A DNA stretch of 8,083 bases from an uncultured Prevotellaceae bacterium (GTDB lineage Bacteria > Bacteroidota > Bacteroidia > Bacteroidales > Bacteroidaceae), in NCBI GenBank assembly GCA_902775075.1, contig CACYKX010000153.1:1-8083 (forward strand), given 5' to 3'. Of this stretch, positions 5,401-8,083 are shown in pieces (the stretch's first letter is position 1; every line of letters begins with the position of its first letter). The position numbers and the translations under genes were made by a program. Under the pieces are notes generated by a model that worked only from the letters and a program-made list of their open reading frames with translations, searched no databases and had not been told where the DNA came from.

Positions 5401-7926
5401 TTGAAGAGAGTTATATATATATTGCTGCTAGTATTCTCGATGTTTTCGAGCGCCTATGCTCAGGAGACGATATCCGGACACGTCATCGACGAGGAAGGAT
5501 ATGCCATTCCGCATGCCAACATCCGTTATAAAGGATTGAATATCAAGACTTCCAGCGATATAGACGGAAGTTTTACTATCAAGTTGTATCCGGGTAGCAT
5601 ACTCACGATAACGTGCATGGGATACAAGTCTCAAAGCATCAAGATGGGAGCAGAACCCCAATCTTTAGAAATCAAACTAAAGGAAGACAGCCATCGCCTA
5701 AACGAGGTCGTCGTAAGGTCTTCGCGCCAGCGTTATCGCCGTAAGGACAACCCCGCCGTAGAGCTCATGCGCCGTGTGATAGCGGCCAAGAAGCATACAA
5801 GATTAGAAAATCACGACTACTATCGATATGATCGGTATCAGAAAATCATGTTCGCCTTCAACGACCTGAAGGCCGAACAACTGCAGAGTAGTTTCTTTAC
5901 CCGTAGACCGTATCTTCTCGACCAAGTGGAGCGCTCCCCGTATAACGGTAAGCTCACGTTGCCCGTATCTGTCGACGAGACCCTTACCCAGCACATCTAT
6001 CGTCGCACGCCGCGCGATGAGAAAGACATCATCAAGGGTCAGCGGAGCAACGGTATAGGCAAGGTGATACAGACGGGAGAGATGCTAAACTCTATGCTGA
6101 AAGAGTATTTCACCGATGTCGACATCTACGATGATTATATCAGATTGATGCAATTTCCTTTCGTATCGCCTATCGGCAAGACAGCCATATCATTCTATCA
6201 TTTCTACATCGAAGACACCGTCTACGTAGACCGTGACCTATGCTTCCATCTCCAGTTTATCCCCGCCAACCCACAGGATTTTGGATTTCGCGGAGAACTC
6301 TATGTGGTGGCTGATACAACGCTTCATGTCAAGAAATGCAACCTCTACATTCCGAAGAAGAGCGATGTCAACTGGATCGACGACATGAAGATAGAACAAG
6401 AGTTCAGCAAGTTACCCGACGGTGAATGGGTGCTTACCAAGGACGATATGATAGCTGAAATCCATGCCACCGACCTGTTGCAGGATTTGTTGGTGGTGCG
6501 CAACACGCGGCTCAGTGATTATGCCTTTGATGAACTCCCGAGCCATCTGTTTCGAGGGAAGGCCAAGGTGCGACATGAGGCCGAGGCCCTGAACCGCGAC
6601 GAGGCCTTTTGGGACAAATACCGCGGAGTGTCGCTTACCCGTAGCGAGGCTTCCATGGGCGATTTCATCCATCGTATGGAGAAATCCAAAGGTTGGAAAT
6701 GGATTATCTCCGGGGTTCGTGTGCTGATGGAGAACTATGTGGAAACCGGTGATAGCAGCAAGTTTGACATCGGACCGGTGAACACGTTCCTGAGCAGAAA
6801 CTATATCGACGACATCCGTTTGCGACTTGCCGGGCGAACGATGGCAGCCCTCAATGCGCATTGGTTTTGGGATGGCTATGCCGCCTATGGCACAAAGAGC
6901 AAGAGGTGGTATTATGGTTCTGAGATCACGTATGCCCTGAACAAGAAGAAGGCATCGCCCTTCGAGTTCCCTCAGCGCAACATCGTCTTCGAGAGCACCT
7001 ATGATGTGATGTCGCCATCGGATCGTAATCTTGTACACAACAAGGATAATATCTTCATGACATTCCGTGCAGCCACTCAAGATCAGATGTATTTCTATAA
7101 TCGGCAAAGATTGTCGCTGAACTATGAAACCGATTGGGGGCTCCGTTATAATCTCAGTCTGCAACGGCAAGTGAACCAGACGGCAGGCAACCTGCATTAT
7201 TATCGGTTGGATGGGGAAGAGGTAAAGAAAATTCGTATGACCGATGCGACGATAGGCATCACATATAATCCTGGTGTCACCTATATCAACACCAAGCAAC
7301 AACGACTGCCCATAAACTTAGATTCGCCTCGATATTTCGTAAGTCATACGGTGGGGTTCGACCATCTTCTAGGTGGACAGTTTCATAGTAATATCACGAC
7401 GATAGGATTCTATAAGCGTCAATGGTTAGGGTCGTGGGGACATCTCGACGTGAATGCAAACGCAAAGGCACAATGGAATAAAGTTCCCTTCCCAATGCTT
7501 CTGTTACCCCCAATTAATCTGAGCTTCTTTGAGCATGAAACCTCATTTAATCTCATGAGAGACTGGGAATTCCTAAACGACCGCCAAGTTTTCTGGGCTG
7601 TCCATTGGGATTTGAATGGCAAGGTCCTGAACCGCATTCCAATCATCAGACAGTTGAAATGGCGCGAGATCATTGGCATCAAAGGGATGTGGGGAACGCT
7701 TACAAATAAGAATAATCCATTCCTACAAGAGAACCTCGAAGACCCTATGCTGTATAAATTTCCGAAGGCTTCGAAGTTGATGACGAATCAACCTTATTGG
7801 GAGGTTGTAGCCGGAGTCCACAATATTCTGAAATTTTTCTCTGTGGTCTATGTCCGCCGACTTACGTATCTCGAAACTTGCAAAAGTCGTTGGGGAGTAC
7901 GATTCGGATTCAAAATGTCATTCTAG
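5401..7926 (+). CDS. DUF5686-family outer-membrane protein with N-terminal carboxypeptidase-regulatory-like domain
   Basis: This 841-residue protein is probably embedded in the outer membrane; its role is unknown. A signal peptide (1-20, cut after SAYA before Gln21) is followed by a carboxypeptidase-regulatory-like beta-sandwich at about 22-95 (ISGHVIDEEGYAIPHANI, DGSFTI, MGYKSQS), the same module found at the head of SusC-type proteins. After LNEVVV (100-105), the segment YRRKDNPAVELMRRVI with a downstream YYRYDRYQK matches the start of DUF5686, which covers the rest. The long C-terminal part is rich in alternating aromatic strands and ends in FGFKMSF, with the terminal Phe typical of beta-barrels. 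No TonB-plug domain is visible, so it is not an ordinary TonB receptor. The TTG start is favoured: a TAG lies upstream in frame at 5362-5364, no ATG intervenes, and the next ATG (residue 14) would destroy the signal peptide. It has its own promoter and no functional partner nearby. Confidence 0.88.
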   Translation: MKRVIYILLLVFSMFSSAYAQETISGHVIDEEGYAIPHANIRYKGLNIKTSSDIDGSFTIKLYPGSILTITCMGYKSQSIKMGAEPQSLEIKLKEDSHRLNEVVVRSSRQRYRRKDNPAVELMRRVIAAKKHTRLENHDYYRYDRYQKIMFAFNDLKAEQLQSSFFTRRPYLLDQVERSPYNGKLTLPVSVDETLTQHIYRRTPRDEKDIIKGQRSNGIGKVIQTGEMLNSMLKEYFTDVDIYDDYIRLMQFPFVSPIGKTAISFYHFYIEDTVYVDRDLCFHLQFIPANPQDFGFRGELYVVADTTLHVKKCNLYIPKKSDVNWIDDMKIEQEFSKLPDGEWVLTKDDMIAEIHATDLLQDLLVVRNTRLSDYAFDELPSHLFRGKAKVRHEAEALNRDEAFWDKYRGVSLTRSEASMGDFIHRMEKSKGWKWIISGVRVLMENYVETGDSSKFDIGPVNTFLSRNYIDDIRLRLAGRTMAALNAHWFWDGYAAYGTKSKRWYYGSEITYALNKKKASPFEFPQRNIVFESTYDVMSPSDRNLVHNKDNIFMTFRAATQDQMYFYNRQRLSLNYETDWGLRYNLSLQRQVNQTAGNLHYYRLDGEEVKKIRMTDATIGITYNPGVTYINTKQQRLPINLDSPRYFVSHTVGFDHLLGGQFHSNITTIGFYKRQWLGSWGHLDVNANAKAQWNKVPFPMLLLPPINLSFFEHETSFNLMRDWEFLNDRQVFWAVHWDLNGKVLNRIPIIRQLKWREIIGIKGMWGTLTNKNNPFLQENLEDPMLYKFPKASKLMTNQPYWEVVAGVHNILKFFSVVYVRRLTYLETCKSRWGVRFGFKMSF

Positions 7927-7981
7927 CTAGGCCATATCGTTGCCATGTGGGTCTTGTTGCTTTTCGGGCCTTTCTAGCTAG
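7923..7981. repeat. Inverted repeat overlapping the stop codon of the DUF5686 gene
   Basis: CTAGCTAGGCC (7923-7933) pairs with GGCC-TTT-CTAGCTAG (7967-7981): 12 bases in one arm are interrupted by a three-base bulge, giving 8 + 3-4 pairs around a loop of about 33 bases. Within the loop CCATAT and ATGTGG could form an alternative stem. On the plus strand it is followed by TTGTTTC, a poor T tract, so a terminator role is uncertain. It may equally belong to a minus-strand transcript from the promoter box near 8073. Confidence 0.5.
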
Positions 7982-8072
7982 TTGTTTCATCCGAAGGTCT
8001 TTCGAGATTTCTTCGAGACAGCGCGCTTTGTCTTTCGGAGCTCTCTGCAGGCCTTATCAACGTTGACGGCTG

Positions 8073-8080
8073 CAAAGGTA
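8073..8080 (-). promoter_or_regulatory. Minus-strand -7 promoter box at the right edge
   Basis: CAAAGGTA on the plus strand reads TACCTTTG on the minus strand, identical to the tRNA operon and DUF5686 gene -7 boxes. The -33 region would lie outside the window, so it cannot be confirmed. It would transcribe leftward through about 140 bases toward the end of the DUF5686 gene. No convincing coding sequence lies there, so either it drives a short RNA or the match is accidental. Confidence 0.42.
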
Positions 8081-8083
8081 CGG

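Noticed and set aside
6412..7302. 296-codon minus-strand open frame
   Set aside because: It is antisense to the middle of the DUF5686 coding region, which has a signal peptide, recognised domains and its own promoter. The peptide shows no domain and no promoter precedes it.
7797..8066. 89-codon plus-strand frame running past the end of the DUF5686 gene
   Set aside because: It starts inside the coding region in another frame, has no start-site context, and its composition looks like shifted barrel codons followed by non-coding repeats.
1..8083. Search for mobile elements, CRISPR arrays, defence or toxin modules and a novel multi-gene system
   Set aside because: No transposase or integrase motifs, no regularly spaced repeats and no clustered unknown genes. 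The intact genes belong to known families and appear to be independent units.

Overview
The window looks like ordinary chromosome of a Bacteroidales bacterium, most likely Prevotella or a close relative. The evidence is: Bacteroidetes-type promoter boxes (TAnnTTTG, with TTTG about 20 bases upstream where it can be found), AT-rich start regions without Shine-Dalgarno sequences, tRNA genes without an encoded CCA, and a gene set typical of the group. The genus rests on overall feel, not on a marker gene.

Layout, left to right. Positions 1-421 hold no intact gene. They contain a start-less minus-strand reading frame that looks like a gene remnant, a cluster of inverted and phased direct repeats, and a -7 box. 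A secreted GH43 glycoside hydrolase with a C-terminal CBM6-like domain follows (422-1936, +) and ends at a strong terminator. It converges on a minus-strand tRNA pair, tRNA-Val(TAC) then tRNA-Tyr(GTA), which has its own terminator and a textbook promoter. About 500 bases of very AT-rich spacer lead to hppA (2871-5075, +), a 16-helix ion-pumping membrane pyrophosphatase. A 325-base spacer with a large near-palindromic hairpin and a promoter precedes a DUF5686-type outer-membrane protein with an N-terminal carboxypeptidase-regulatory-like domain (5401-7926, +, TTG start). The last 157 bases hold an inverted repeat and a minus-strand -7 box at the very edge.

The genes appear to be independent single-gene units plus one tRNA operon, each with its own promoter and/or terminator. 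The hydrolase would release sugars from plant arabinoxylan-type glycans in the periplasm or outside the cell. HppA would recover energy from pyrophosphate as a Na+/H+ gradient at the inner membrane. The DUF5686 protein sits in the outer membrane with unknown function.

I found no transposon, CRISPR array, phage gene, toxin pair or defence system, and nothing that amounts to a new multi-gene system. The items most worth checking are the repeat cluster upstream of the hydrolase, the start-less frame beside it, the ion-specificity residues of HppA, the hairpin after hppA and the structured right edge.
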